Assembly (NCBI GenBank): GCA_003176045.1
Contig: PSRM01000372.1
Location: 1 to 53,365 of the forward strand
DNA length: 53,365 nucleotides
Reading direction: 5' to 3'
Source of the DNA: Verrucomicrobiota bacterium
Lineage (GTDB): Bacteria; Verrucomicrobiota; Verrucomicrobiia; Limisphaerales; UBA8199
Each line of letters opens with the position of its first letter. Positions within the stretch are counted from its first letter, which is position 1. Shown piece by piece: positions 1 to 8,600 of this stretch. The notes beneath the pieces were generated by a model. That model saw only the letters and a program-made list of their open reading frames with translations. It was not told the origin of the DNA and searched no databases. Made by a program: the position numbers and the translations under genes.

Positions 1-4
1 GATT

Positions 5-46
5 CTCCCTCTCCCCTTCGGAAGGGGAGAGGGCCGGGGTGAGGGG
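5..46. repeat. REP-like hairpin repeat, copy 1
   Basis: An inverted repeat (CCCTCTCCCC ... GGGGAGAGGG) followed by a GGGGTGAGGGG tail. A second copy with the same architecture lies at 2147-2189. It is an intergenic, REP-like dispersed element able to fold into a hairpin. No gene was seen between it and the stop codon at 167. Confidence 0.7.
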
Positions 47-166
47 TCTTTCGCGCAAGAGCCGTTCCTGGGAAGGAGTCCCTCTTGGAACACGACGATA
101 CGAAGGGACTCCTCACGTCGTCCCCTGCAGGGTGTCGTCATTCTGAGCATGTTGGAAATATGCGCG

Positions 167-925
167 CTATGAATGCGGATGTTTATGCAGCAGGATGTGC
201 GGCTTTTCAAGCCCATGAGCGAGCATCAGTTCCTCGTTGGCGAGAAGCGGAATCGTAGCTCCCTCCGAAATAAGCCGCCCGTTATCGAGTATGATCACAC
301 GGGAGCAGAGTTCAACCGCCAATTCCAAGTCGTGCGTAGCAACGATCTTGGCGCCGGGAAGTGATTGAAGCAGCGCTTTGATCTCGCGGCGGCCGCGCGG
401 ATCCAGGCCGCTGGTGGGCTCATCCAGGACCAGCACACTCGGTTTGCAGGCCAGAACTCCTGCCAGGCAAACCCGGCGCTTTTCACCCTGGCTCAGCCGA
501 TGAGGCTCACGGTCCTCGAATCCGCGCAGACCCACCAACCCCAGCGAATGTTCCACCAATGATTTCAAATGCCCGCCATCTACCCCAAACTGCCGAGGCC
601 CGAACGCCACGTCTTCGAAGACCGTGGTCGAGACGATTTGATCGTCCGGATCTTGAAACAGAAGCCCAACACGCTGACGAACCGTATCCAGAGAGGCGGC
701 TGTCACAGGCACGCCTCCGATCCACACGCTCGGCTTTGGCGACACGGACTCTGGCAGCAGACCATTGAGGTGAAGCAGCAGCGTGGATTTGCCAGCGCCG
801 TTTGGCCCCAGCACCGCCACACACTCGCCGTCCGCCACCGAAAACGAGAGATCCTCCAGCGCCAGCCTGGAATCGAACCGCGGATAGCGATAGCTCAGGG
901 AACGAACCTCAATGGCAGGGGTCAT
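167..925 (-). CDS. cbiO: CbiO/EcfA-like ABC transporter ATP-binding protein
   Basis: ATPase subunit of an energy-coupling-factor type importer for cobalt, nickel or a vitamin. It would bind ATP on the cytoplasmic face and drive an EcfT/CbiQ-type membrane partner. Numbering from the ATG at 925 (251 aa), the Walker A GPNGAGKS is at 40-47, the Q-loop lies in FQDPDDQIVSTTVFEDVAFGP (the segment that marks CbiO/EcfA proteins), the signature LSQGE is at 144-148, the Walker B VLVLDEP at 164-170 and the switch histidine is H198. A TTG 39 bases upstream would add a hydrophobic 13-residue leader unlike the family, so the ATG is preferred. No transmembrane or substrate-binding partner lies upstream; partners could be beyond the left edge. 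The substrate cannot be read from the ATPase alone. Confidence 0.9.
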   Translation of the reverse strand: MTPAIEVRSLSYRYPRFDSRLALEDLSFSVADGECVAVLGPNGAGKSTLLLHLNGLLPESVSPKPSVWIGGVPVTAASLDTVRQRVGLLFQDPDDQIVSTTVFEDVAFGPRQFGVDGGHLKSLVEHSLGLVGLRGFEDREPHRLSQGEKRRVCLAGVLACKPSVLVLDEPTSGLDPRGRREIKALLQSLPGAKIVATHDLELAVELCSRVIILDNGRLISEGATIPLLANEELMLAHGLEKPHILLHKHPHS

Positions 926-1473
926 TGTGCTTGTTATTCTTGAGGATACGAAAAAAATCAGCAAATAGCGTTAGAAGGAGGCTGGGTATAACTGGCATCA
1001 TTTCACAGGGCTACTGTTTTATCCGTCCCAGCGTCCCAAGCCCGGTGAACACGAGCGATTCTGCACTTTTTAGCCGTCCCACTACCCGTCCCAGGGATGG
1101 ATGGATCCGTCCCACTGGCGGTTACGGTGCGGAAATTAACGCAAAGGCGCAAAGAAGCAAAGGCGCAACAAACAAACCACAGAGGCACAGAGGCACAGAG
1201 AGCTGAGGATTGTGATGAGTGCTCCCGGCTGGAGACCAAACTCCGGTCCGGCCCGTTCGCCGGGAGAGTGTCAGGCGACATCCCCCCCGAGAGTCGTTAA
1301 CCCGTCAAAGGAGTGTAAAATCAATGGCTTACATTTAGCGAGCCGTTAAGCAGCCGTTAACAGCCGTTGCGACCCGTTACGGGCCAGAGTTGCTGGGGCG
1401 GATGCACCAACCTGGAGGGTTGCCATAAGATAGTTTGAAGTTCTCCACTCGATTGCTACGCTCTGCCGGAACA
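926..1473. other. Intergenic region with short tandem repeats
   Basis: No convincing gene was found. The stretch holds degenerate tandem repeats: CGTCCCA units around 1021-1115, GCAAAGGC octamers at about 1138-1167, ACAGAGGC octamers at about 1178-1202, and GCCGTTA units spaced by 10-11 bases at about 1342-1380. The segment around 1136-1166 matches, in reverse complement, the segment at about 32422-32447. The divergent promoters of the two flanking genes presumably lie here, but no clear -35/-10 pair is visible. Confidence 0.55.
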
Positions 1474-2070
1474 ATGGCAGCGACATCCTTAAACGTTCTG
1501 GCTGTGGTGGGCAGCCTGCAAGGGGATTCTGTGACCCGGGTGGTCATCCTGCATGTGGCTGAATTGCTGAAGGCGGAAGGTTGCGTCGCGGACGTCCTTG
1601 ATTTTAAGAACGAGCCGCTGGCGCTTTACAATCCAGATGTGGCCCACGAGTTGCCCGGCTATGCAGCCCTCCAAGGGCGCGTCGAGCGGGCGGACGTGAT
1701 TATCCTGGGTACGCCGGATTACCACGGCAGCATCAGCAGCCCGATGAAGAACTTCCTGGACCATTTCTGGGAGGAGTTTGCAGGCAAGCTCTTCGTCACC
1801 ATCGTTGCCTCACACGAGAAGGGACTTACGGTGACAGACCAGTTGCGGACTGTGGCGCGGCAATGTTACGCCTGGACGCTCCCCTACAGCATCTCGCTCA
1901 TGGAAGATGAAGATGTTAAAGGCGGACAAATTGTGAGCGAATCGCTGAAACGAAGGCTTGAGATGGCAGTGCGCGATTTGCGAGTGTATGGTGAAGTTTT
2001 GGCGCGGCAGCGAAAAGCGGATTTGGTGGGGATGGAGCCGGGGTTTATGGCCAGGCACCGGCCTAAATGA
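1474..2070 (+). CDS. NADPH-dependent FMN reductase family protein
   Basis: Flavodoxin-like oxidoreductase of about 198 aa, expected to bind FMN and use NAD(P)H to reduce flavin, quinone or metal substrates in the cytoplasm. The N-terminal GSLQGDS (residues 13-19) is the FMN phosphate-binding loop. GTPDYHGSISSPMKNFLDH (about 79-97) is the family's second flavin-contacting loop, usually written P-E-Y-N/H-G-S. The ATG at 1474 places the first beta strand (LNVLAVVGS) at the usual distance from the start. A TTG at 1435 would add 13 poorly conserved residues and is less likely. It has no close operon partner. The physiological substrate is not evident. Confidence 0.85.
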   Translation: MAATSLNVLAVVGSLQGDSVTRVVILHVAELLKAEGCVADVLDFKNEPLALYNPDVAHELPGYAALQGRVERADVIILGTPDYHGSISSPMKNFLDHFWEEFAGKLFVTIVASHEKGLTVTDQLRTVARQCYAWTLPYSISLMEDEDVKGGQIVSESLKRRLEMAVRDLRVYGEVLARQRKADLVGMEPGFMARHRPK

Positions 2071-2146
2071 GTTAATTAAGTTACATGGTTAAATGGTTAC
2101 ATGAACGGACCGCGAACGCCCATTCGCAGAGACGAGGCCGACTAAT

Positions 2147-2189
2147 CTCCCTCTCCACCGCCGAGGGGGAGAGGGCTGGGGTGAGGGGG
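2147..2189. repeat. REP-like hairpin repeat, copy 2
   Basis: CTCCCTCTCC ... GGGGGAGAGGG followed by CTGGGGTGAGGGGG, the same architecture as positions 5-46. It lies between the FMN reductase and the OPT transporter. Octamer-like GTTACATG/GTTAAATG tandem units at about 2079-2103 precede it. Confidence 0.7.
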
Positions 2190-2257
2190 ACTTTGTTCCG
2201 GAGCGTACACTCCGATTTCTTGCCGCACGCTAATCGCAATTGTTGAGCCCTGATAAA

Positions 2258-4621
2258 ATGCCTACGCAACCAGCTCAGATTGATCCTGGAGTGACTGAAA
2301 ACAGCCCGCCGGGAGAATTTACGGTTCGGGCCGTGATCCTGGGAGCGTTGCTGGGGATTGTGTTTGGAGCTTCGTCGCTTTATTTGGTGCTTAAGGTGGG
2401 ATTAACGGTCAGTGCTTCGATTCCGGTGGCGGTCATCTCGCTGGCGTTGTTCCGGTTGTGGTCCAAAGCGGGCGGGCGCGACGCAACCATTTTGGAGAAT
2501 AATATTGTTCAGACGGCAGGTTCCGCGGGTGAATCAATCGCTTTCGGCCTAGGCGTGACAATGCCGGCGATCATGATTTTGGGGTTCGATCTGGAAATTG
2601 GGCGTGTGATGTTGGTGGGTTTGCTGGGAGGGTTATTGGGGATCTTGATGATGATTCCTTTGCGGCGGGCGCTGATCGTCGCGCAGCATGGGCAACTTAA
2701 GTATCCGGAAGGCACGGCGTGCGCGCAGGTGCTGAAGGCCGGGGCAGCGCAGGGGGAGGGTTCAGGGTTCAGGTTTCAGGATGCAGAGTTGAACGCGGGA
2801 ATGGAGCAAAAACGCGCGGACGAGGCCGTCCGCGCGCCGACGGCGCTTCGCGCCTCGACCATCTTCACCGGCCTGGGCATTGGGCTGGTGTATCGGACGC
2901 TGATGTCGGCGCTGCGTTTCTGGAAAGACACACCGGAAAAGATTTTTGGGCCTCCTTTCAAGGGCGGAGTCATTTCTGCGGAGATCACCCCTGAGTTGCT
3001 CGGTGTGGGGTACATCATAGGGCCGCGGATTAGTTCGATCATGGTGGCGGGAGGCGTGCTCAGCGGGCTGGTGCTGACGCCTTTCATAAAATTTTTCGGC
3101 GATGCGTTGAACGGTCCGCTCGCGCCAGGAAAGAAACCAATTGCGGAAATGAACCCTTCGGACATCCGCAGCGCTTACGTGCTCTATATTGGAGCGGGAG
3201 CAGTGGCTGCCGGCGGCATTATCAGCCTGATCCGGTCGCTGCCAATCATAGTGCATGGCATCCGCTCCGGCCTTTCCGATTTTCGGGCCGCTGTCGTAGC
3301 GCATACCGGCGTTTTGCGCACGGAGCAGGATTTGTCCATGAAATTCGTTGCAGGGGGCATTGTGGCTTTAATTCTGGCCATTTTAGCCGCGCCCCAATTG
3401 CACATGAACATTCTGGGCGCGATTTTGATCATCGTGTTCGGATTTCTTTTCGCGACCGTCTCCTCGCGGCTCACGGGCGAGATAGGTTCGTCCTCCAATC
3501 CGATTTCTGGCATGACGGTCGCCACACTTCTGCTCACATGCCTTTGCTTTCTGGTGGTCGGCTGGACAGGCGGCGCCTATTACGTTACGGCACTTTCGGT
3601 TGGCGGCATCGTCTGTGTCGCAGCGTCGAACGCCGGTTCGACGTCCCAGGACCTTAAGACAGGCTTCCTCATCGGTGGCACGCCGAAGCATCAGCAGGTG
3701 GCCATCCTGATTGGCGCGGCCGCAAGTGCTTTGGTGCTCGGTCCTATTCTGTTGGGGCTGAACGATACGGCTACGGTTTATGTGCCTGCAAGCCCTGGAG
3801 CCCCGGAAGTGCGGGACGCAACAAAGCTTTCCGGTTTGAAAACGGAAGTGTATCCCGGATCTCCAGGCATCGGCGCAAAAATCGCCGCCCTGTTTGGCGA
3901 AAAGGTTCAGTTGGAGACGGGCGCTCCGCAAAAATATTATGTGTGGTATCAGCCTGATACCGCAGGCGGGAGCAGCACCAAATTTTTACTCGATGCGTCG
4001 GGCAAAGCTGTGTGGCTTGTGGACCCTGGCATAAACGGTACGGTCACAAAGCGGCCGGACGGCACGCCAGTCCACAAATTCCTCGCGCCGAAAGCGACGC
4101 TGATGAGTTACATCATCACCGGAATGTTGGATAGGAAACTGCCCTGGGGGCTGGTGCTCTTTGGCGTCATGATTGCCGTGGCCCTGGAATTGTGCGGTGT
4201 CTCCTCGCTCGCTTTTGCCGTCGGCGTTTATTTGCCGATTTCGTCCTCAACCCCGATTTTTGTCGGAGGCCTCGTGCGGTGGCTAGTGGACCGGCGCTTG
4301 CGCCACAGCTTGCGCGAGCACAAATTGGACGAGGCCGAACTCGCCGCCGAGACTGACAAAAGTCCCGGTGTGCTGCTGGCTTCGGGTTATATTGCGGGCG
4401 GGGCGATCGCGGGCATTCTCATCGCTTTCCTGGCCGGCGCAATGCCGGACCGGGACAGCAGGATCAACAGTTGGGCTGAGGCGAAGAATCCATTTTTTGA
4501 TGGGGCAAATGCCGATTGGCTGGCGCTCCTGCCGTTCTTGTTGCTGACGGGGTATTTGTATTGGGTGGGCAGACAGGCAACGCGGGCAAAACAGAGCACG
4601 AACGGGATGAGCTTGGAGTAG
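2258..4621 (+). CDS. OPT family oligopeptide transporter
   Basis: Integral inner-membrane secondary transporter of about 787 aa, predicted to take up oligopeptides or metal-chelate complexes with protons. The hydrophobicity pattern fits well over twelve membrane segments, starting at AVILGALLGIVFGASSLYLV. Family features include the QTAGSAGESIAFG segment, KYPEGTACAQVLKAG, and SSNPISGMTVATLLLTC. A non-membrane domain near residues 510-615 is followed by a final membrane block. The ATG at 2258 is chosen over TTG codons 18 bases upstream. Residues of about 167-205 are an abnormal hydrophilic loop: the DNA (2757-2795) is a TTCAGGG-type heptamer tandem repeat, then a palindrome GCGCGGACGAGGCCGTCCGCGC at 2815-2836, then the normal TIFTGLGIG segment resumes. 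The reading frame is intact, so the insert is tolerated in a loop. Confidence 0.9.
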   Translation: MPTQPAQIDPGVTENSPPGEFTVRAVILGALLGIVFGASSLYLVLKVGLTVSASIPVAVISLALFRLWSKAGGRDATILENNIVQTAGSAGESIAFGLGVTMPAIMILGFDLEIGRVMLVGLLGGLLGILMMIPLRRALIVAQHGQLKYPEGTACAQVLKAGAAQGEGSGFRFQDAELNAGMEQKRADEAVRAPTALRASTIFTGLGIGLVYRTLMSALRFWKDTPEKIFGPPFKGGVISAEITPELLGVGYIIGPRISSIMVAGGVLSGLVLTPFIKFFGDALNGPLAPGKKPIAEMNPSDIRSAYVLYIGAGAVAAGGIISLIRSLPIIVHGIRSGLSDFRAAVVAHTGVLRTEQDLSMKFVAGGIVALILAILAAPQLHMNILGAILIIVFGFLFATVSSRLTGEIGSSSNPISGMTVATLLLTCLCFLVVGWTGGAYYVTALSVGGIVCVAASNAGSTSQDLKTGFLIGGTPKHQQVAILIGAAASALVLGPILLGLNDTATVYVPASPGAPEVRDATKLSGLKTEVYPGSPGIGAKIAALFGEKVQLETGAPQKYYVWYQPDTAGGSSTKFLLDASGKAVWLVDPGINGTVTKRPDGTPVHKFLAPKATLMSYIITGMLDRKLPWGLVLFGVMIAVALELCGVSSLAFAVGVYLPISSSTPIFVGGLVRWLVDRRLRHSLREHKLDEAELAAETDKSPGVLLASGYIAGGAIAGILIAFLAGAMPDRDSRINSWAEAKNPFFDGANADWLALLPFLLLTGYLYWVGRQATRAKQSTNGMSLE
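2757..2865. repeat. In-frame heptamer plus palindrome insert in the OPT gene
   Basis: Heptameric TTCAGGG/TTCAGGT/TTCAGGA units at 2757-2795 are followed by a GCGGACGAGGCCGTCCGC-core palindrome. Both classes recur elsewhere in the window, for example at 34542-34620 and 50665-50690. The stretch encodes a hydrophilic loop between two transporter membrane segments. Confidence 0.75.
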
Positions 4622-4627
4622 GAAAAA

Positions 4628-4651
4628 GCGCTCCCGATGGATCGGGAGCGC
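4628..4651. terminator. Perfect hairpin after the OPT gene
   Basis: GCGCTCCCGAT and its exact reverse complement ATCGGGAGCGC are separated by GG, 6 bases after the OPT stop codon. This is a plausible stem for transcription termination, although no U-tract follows. It merges into a repeat (4653-4745) with the AAAGCTTCGCC and CCAGTCCTCTGGCGCTTTGG modules also seen at 42847-42955. Confidence 0.5.
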
Positions 4652-4652
4652 A

Positions 4653-4745
4653 GTCCAAAAGCTTCGCCAGCAGGGCGATGGCTTGGAAGTCGCGGCGCGT
4701 CTTGGAGTACGCCAGTCCTCTGGCGCTTTGGCTGCGCGGCTAAAA
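4653..4745. repeat. Dispersed CCAGTCCTCTGGCG palindromic repeat
   Basis: Contains TCCAAAAGCTTCGCC, GTCTTGGAGTACGCC and CCAGTCCTCTGGCGCTTTGG. The same modules occur in the same order at 42847-42955, where they are read as the start of a protein. Related GAAGCGTTTGGAGTGCGGCGCATTCC modules occur at about 21652-21750 and 40547-40590. No gene was seen here. Confidence 0.7.
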
Positions 4746-4803
4746 AGATTACCCTCCTTCCGGAGCTTGATACTCGCCGGCGAGACGCCATCGCTCCCAG
4801 GGT

Positions 4804-5589
4804 TCAAGCCGGGCGCTTGTAGCTGCTCCGAATACCCCAGGCCGCAACCATCACCATGCCAAAAACTGGCAGAGCAACAGCGATCGGCTCGGGTATGATG
4901 GAGTCAATCTCGAGCGACCAATTCACGAGCGTGCCCTGATCACCGCCGGATTGGTCGGAGAAGAAGATGGTCCAACTACCATTGGGTTGCTGGCCGTTGA
5001 AGCTGGAAAGGGTTCCGCCATCCGGCGCCCAAGTACCGGTAAGCTGGCCATTAGAGTTATAAACGGGGCTGTGGTCCTGGTAGTTGTGGATGCTGAATGC
5101 GCCCGAATCGCTTAATTCGAACTGCACACCCAGCGAGGTGGGTCCGAACCCGGGATTGCCGTACCCGAATGGGTCGCTTCCGGAAGTGCCGACGCGATTG
5201 AGCAAAGGTACAAGGATGCCGTTATAACTCAAATAAGCGTAGTAGTCGCCGTTGTAGCCGCCGGAGATGTTGAAGAACACGTTCACCTTCGAGACTGCGT
5301 CGCCCGCGCCCCAGCCGCTGACGTTCATGTGGAGGGCCACGCCGTTGGGGTCGCCATCCGGGATGACCTGATTGATGGTGCCGCTGGAGTAAAGGGCGGC
5401 ATGGGCGGGCAGAGCCAAGGTTAGAAGCAAGCCCGAAATCCGAAATCCGAAATCCGAAATCCGAAGGCCGAAGCTCGAAACAAACGCCAAAATCGAAACT
5501 CGAGAGGGCACACCAAACCGGGCGACACCTTGCTGGACCCCACGGGTGAAAACGATTTCGGACTTCGGACTTCGGACTTCGGATTTCAC
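4804..5589 (-). CDS. Exported protein with P-domain-like beta sandwich and PEP-CTERM-like tail
   Basis: About 261 aa, secreted. After a signal-peptide core (GLLLTLALPAHA) the protein reads as one beta-rich domain. The stretch NGSWTIFFSDQSGGDQGTLVNWSLEI resembles the closing strands of the proprotein-convertase P-domain. The C-terminus is IPEP, a hydrophobic span and a basic end (SSYKR), the PEP-CTERM sorting layout used with exosortase. The N-terminus is odd: both the GTG start at 5589 and the residues before the signal core (about 38-53, SSFGLRISDFGFRIS) are encoded by heptameric tandem repeats at 5554-5588 and 5431-5480. A GTG at about residue 27 is another possible start. The authentic start is therefore unclear, and the signal peptide is partly repeat-derived. 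The function beyond surface display is not known. Confidence 0.75.
   Translation of the reverse strand: MKSEVRSPKSEIVFTRGVQQGVARFGVPSRVSILAFVSSFGLRISDFGFRISGLLLTLALPAHAALYSSGTINQVIPDGDPNGVALHMNVSGWGAGDAVSKVNVFFNISGGYNGDYYAYLSYNGILVPLLNRVGTSGSDPFGYGNPGFGPTSLGVQFELSDSGAFSIHNYQDHSPVYNSNGQLTGTWAPDGGTLSSFNGQQPNGSWTIFFSDQSGGDQGTLVNWSLEIDSIIPEPIAVALPVFGMVMVAAWGIRSSYKRPA
5431..5480. repeat. Heptamer tandem repeat (CCGAAAT)n inside a gene
   Basis: CCGAAAT is repeated four times, then degenerates through CCGAAGG, CCGAAGC and TCGAAAC while keeping the 7-base step. It lies in the coding region for the signal-peptide segment of the PEP-CTERM protein. Confidence 0.85.
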
Positions 5590-5630
5590 TCTGTTGCTTC
5601 GGGCTTCGGATTTCGGATTTCGGATTTCAC
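5554..5630. repeat. Two heptamer tandem arrays (GACTTCG)n and (ATTTCGG)n
   Basis: GATTTCG-GACTTCG-GACTTCG-GACTTCG spans 5554-5588. GCTTCGG-GCTTCGG-ATTTCGG-ATTTCGG-ATTTCAC spans 5596-5630. They fill the gap between two minus-strand genes and contain the putative GTG start of the downstream one. Confidence 0.85.
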
Positions 5631-5631
5631 T

Positions 5632-8600
5632 CTAGTACTGCCACTTGGAGCGGTAAAACCGCGCGTCGTTTGTCGCGTTGCTGTCAATGACTGTCCAGAT
5701 GCCGCTGCTCGGAGCATTGGTGGTAACCAAGTCGAACCAGAGGGCGCTGGGGCCCAGGTTTGTAGCATATTGGGCTACATAGGTCAATCCTGGGACACCG
5801 GCAAAAGTCAGGATGTTCGTTCCGGAGCCACCGGACGAAATGCTGAGATTATTCGTGCTGGTGACCGAGGTGGTGGTGGAGATGACGATCGAGTTGGTGG
5901 CAAAGCGGTGGCTGTCGCCAGGCCGATAAGGGGCGTTGTCCGTGATGATGTAGTTGATGCTGTCGAGGTTGTTATCGGCCGTGTTGGTATAGAAGAGATA
6001 GGTGCTGTTAGTGATGACCGTATAACCGCGAGCGCTCTTCATTGCTCCGCTGATGCTCTCGAAATGGTGGAGCAGCCGGGCGTAAGCATCCGGGTGACTG
6101 GTGAGGTTGGCCATGATGCTCGGGATATTGATCTTAATCGTCTGGCCGGCCGTGCGAGTGTAATTGGTGGGCATTGCTATCGGGCCGTGATCATTTGTGA
6201 ACACGACCTTGATCGAGCCTTGCTGGAGCAGGAACTGGCCGCCCGCGAGGTCGTTGCTGAAGGCTGAGGTATCGAGGTTCATCAGCGTTGGATCATAGTT
6301 TGTGAATGTGCCGCTGGCCACGGTCCAGGTGTAACTGGTGTCCTTGTTGAAGTTGGTGACTGAGCCTGGAGCGCCGGTCCCATCGAGTGAGGTTAGTTTC
6401 AGATTGAACGGGTTTCCGCTCGTGGCTTGCAGGCCGATAGTGCCGGAAACGGTGAGGCTGTCGTAGCCAACGCCGGCGGCATTCGGCGCATCAATCACTT
6501 TGACGACATTCGTGCCACCACCCTGGAGCAAGGTTGAGCCTGTATTGGTGAGTGAGTTAATTCCGCTCGGGAACAGCGTTGCGCCGCTGCCCACAGCAAT
6601 CACGCCAATGACAGTGCCTCCACCGGAAAGGCTCTGGCCACTGCCCAGGGCCAGCGTTCCGTCGGACCGGCCTGTCACGTCCAATGTTCCCGAGGCACCG
6701 ACGCTGATGTTCGGGCTGTTGGAAATCGAACCTGACAAGGCCAGGGTGCCTGCGCTTACCACAGTAGGTCCGATGTACGTGTTATCGCAGCCCAAAGTCA
6801 GCGTGCTGAGGCCGAGCTTGTTCAGCCCACCACTACCCGAGATGCTGCCGCTGCCGGTGATGGTGTAATTCTTGGTGGAGTTGTTCGTCAGGCTGGTGGG
6901 GGCAACGGTCGTTCCAAGTGAAATGGTTGGCGAGGTGGTGCTGGCGCTGTCATCCAGGAGAATGTCGTAGCCATCGCAATAAGTAGCCGGATTGGTGGCA
7001 CCGTCCTGCCAACTCCCCGCGATGGTACTGAACTGCCACGCGCCGTTGCTATCAATCCATTTCAGCGGCGTTTGCAACGAGTCAACTACTTTGGAGTTGC
7101 CAGTCATGTTATTTCTGCACGAGGTGCTGCCGTTGTTGGCCTGAATCGTATAAGTACCGGCCACAGTCTGCGCTCCAAAGCTGATGGCTGATCCGTTGCC
7201 CGCCATGGGCGAACCGACCGCTGAGCCGTTCCGATAGAGCTGATAGTTGATACCGCTATCTGAATTATCCAGGCCTACGGTCACACCTGAGCCGCCCGTG
7301 CAGAACGCGCCGCCGCCGGTAGCGTTGCGGGCCGTAGGCAAAGCGAAGATGCTGGCGGTCAGCCCGGTAGGCTGAGTGGGCGAGTAGTTGCCGTTACCAG
7401 TGCCAACAATCGAGGCGCCGCTCACCGTCACACCCTTGCCATTACCGACGCTGGAGTCGGCAAAAGCACCCGATGGGCTGCCATCGGCGGAAACAGAGTC
7501 CACATTGTAAGGCTTGCCGTCCCCAGTTGAGCCGCTCCCGGCGGGTTCCGTGGCCTGCAGGGTCCCGCTGCCGGAAAGCGGGTCGCTGGTCGAGCCGTCG
7601 AAGCATTTATTGTTAGCACTCAGGCCGGAAATCGTGAGCGGTTTTTGGCTGATTGTGGCTGAGGCTGCGCTTTGAGTTGCAAGGCCGTAGTTGGCTGCCT
7701 GTCCACCGGCAAGACTCACACCCCCGAACGTGACTGAATTCGCAGAGGCAACATCCTTGCTGTTGTAAGTGCCCGTAGCCGAGCCAGTAACGCTCACGGT
7801 GTCGCCCGTGTAAGGCATGCCATCGCCGGTCGAGCCCGCGCCTGGCGCTTCGGCGGACTGAAGACTGCCGGGCGAGCCACTGACTGTGGCGCCCGTAGTG
7901 CCGTCATAAACTTTGCTGGCGGGCACGGAAAGCCCGCTCATCGTCAACGCTTTGGCAGTGATCGTCGCTGAAGCTGCGCTCTCAGTCGCAAGGCTGTAGT
8001 CCGGGGCCTGACCTCCGCTAAGGCTCAAACCACCGAAGCTCACAGAACTGGCCGTGGGGACATCCTTGCTGTTGTACGTACCGGTGGCCGTGCCACTCAG
8101 GTTCACCGTGTCGCCGGTGTAAGGCTTGCCGTCGGCCGTCGAGCCGGCGCCAGGCGCTTCAGCCGATTGGAGATTGCCGGGTGAACCGCTGACTGTCGCT
8201 GTGGTCGTTGCGTCATACACCTTGCTGGCGGGCACCGAAAGACCACTCATAGTTAATGGCTTGGCGGTGATCGTAGCCGACGCGGCGCTCTGTGGGGTGA
8301 GGTTATAATTGCCCGACTGCCCGCCCGTTAGGCTCACCCCGCCAAAGCTGACGGAACTGGCTGAGGGCACGTCTTTGCTGTTGTAGGCGCCCGTGGCCGT
8401 GCCGGTGGTGGAGACCGTGTCGCCGGTGTAGGGCTTGCCGTCAGCAGTCGAACCTGCGCCAGGTGCTTCGGCGGATTGAAGACTGCCAGGTGAGCCGCTA
8501 ACGACCGCAGTGGTCGTGGCATCGTAAACTTTGCTCGCAGGAACCGAGAGGCCGTTCATGGTCAGGGATTTCTTCGTGATTGTGGCCGGAGCTGCGCTTT

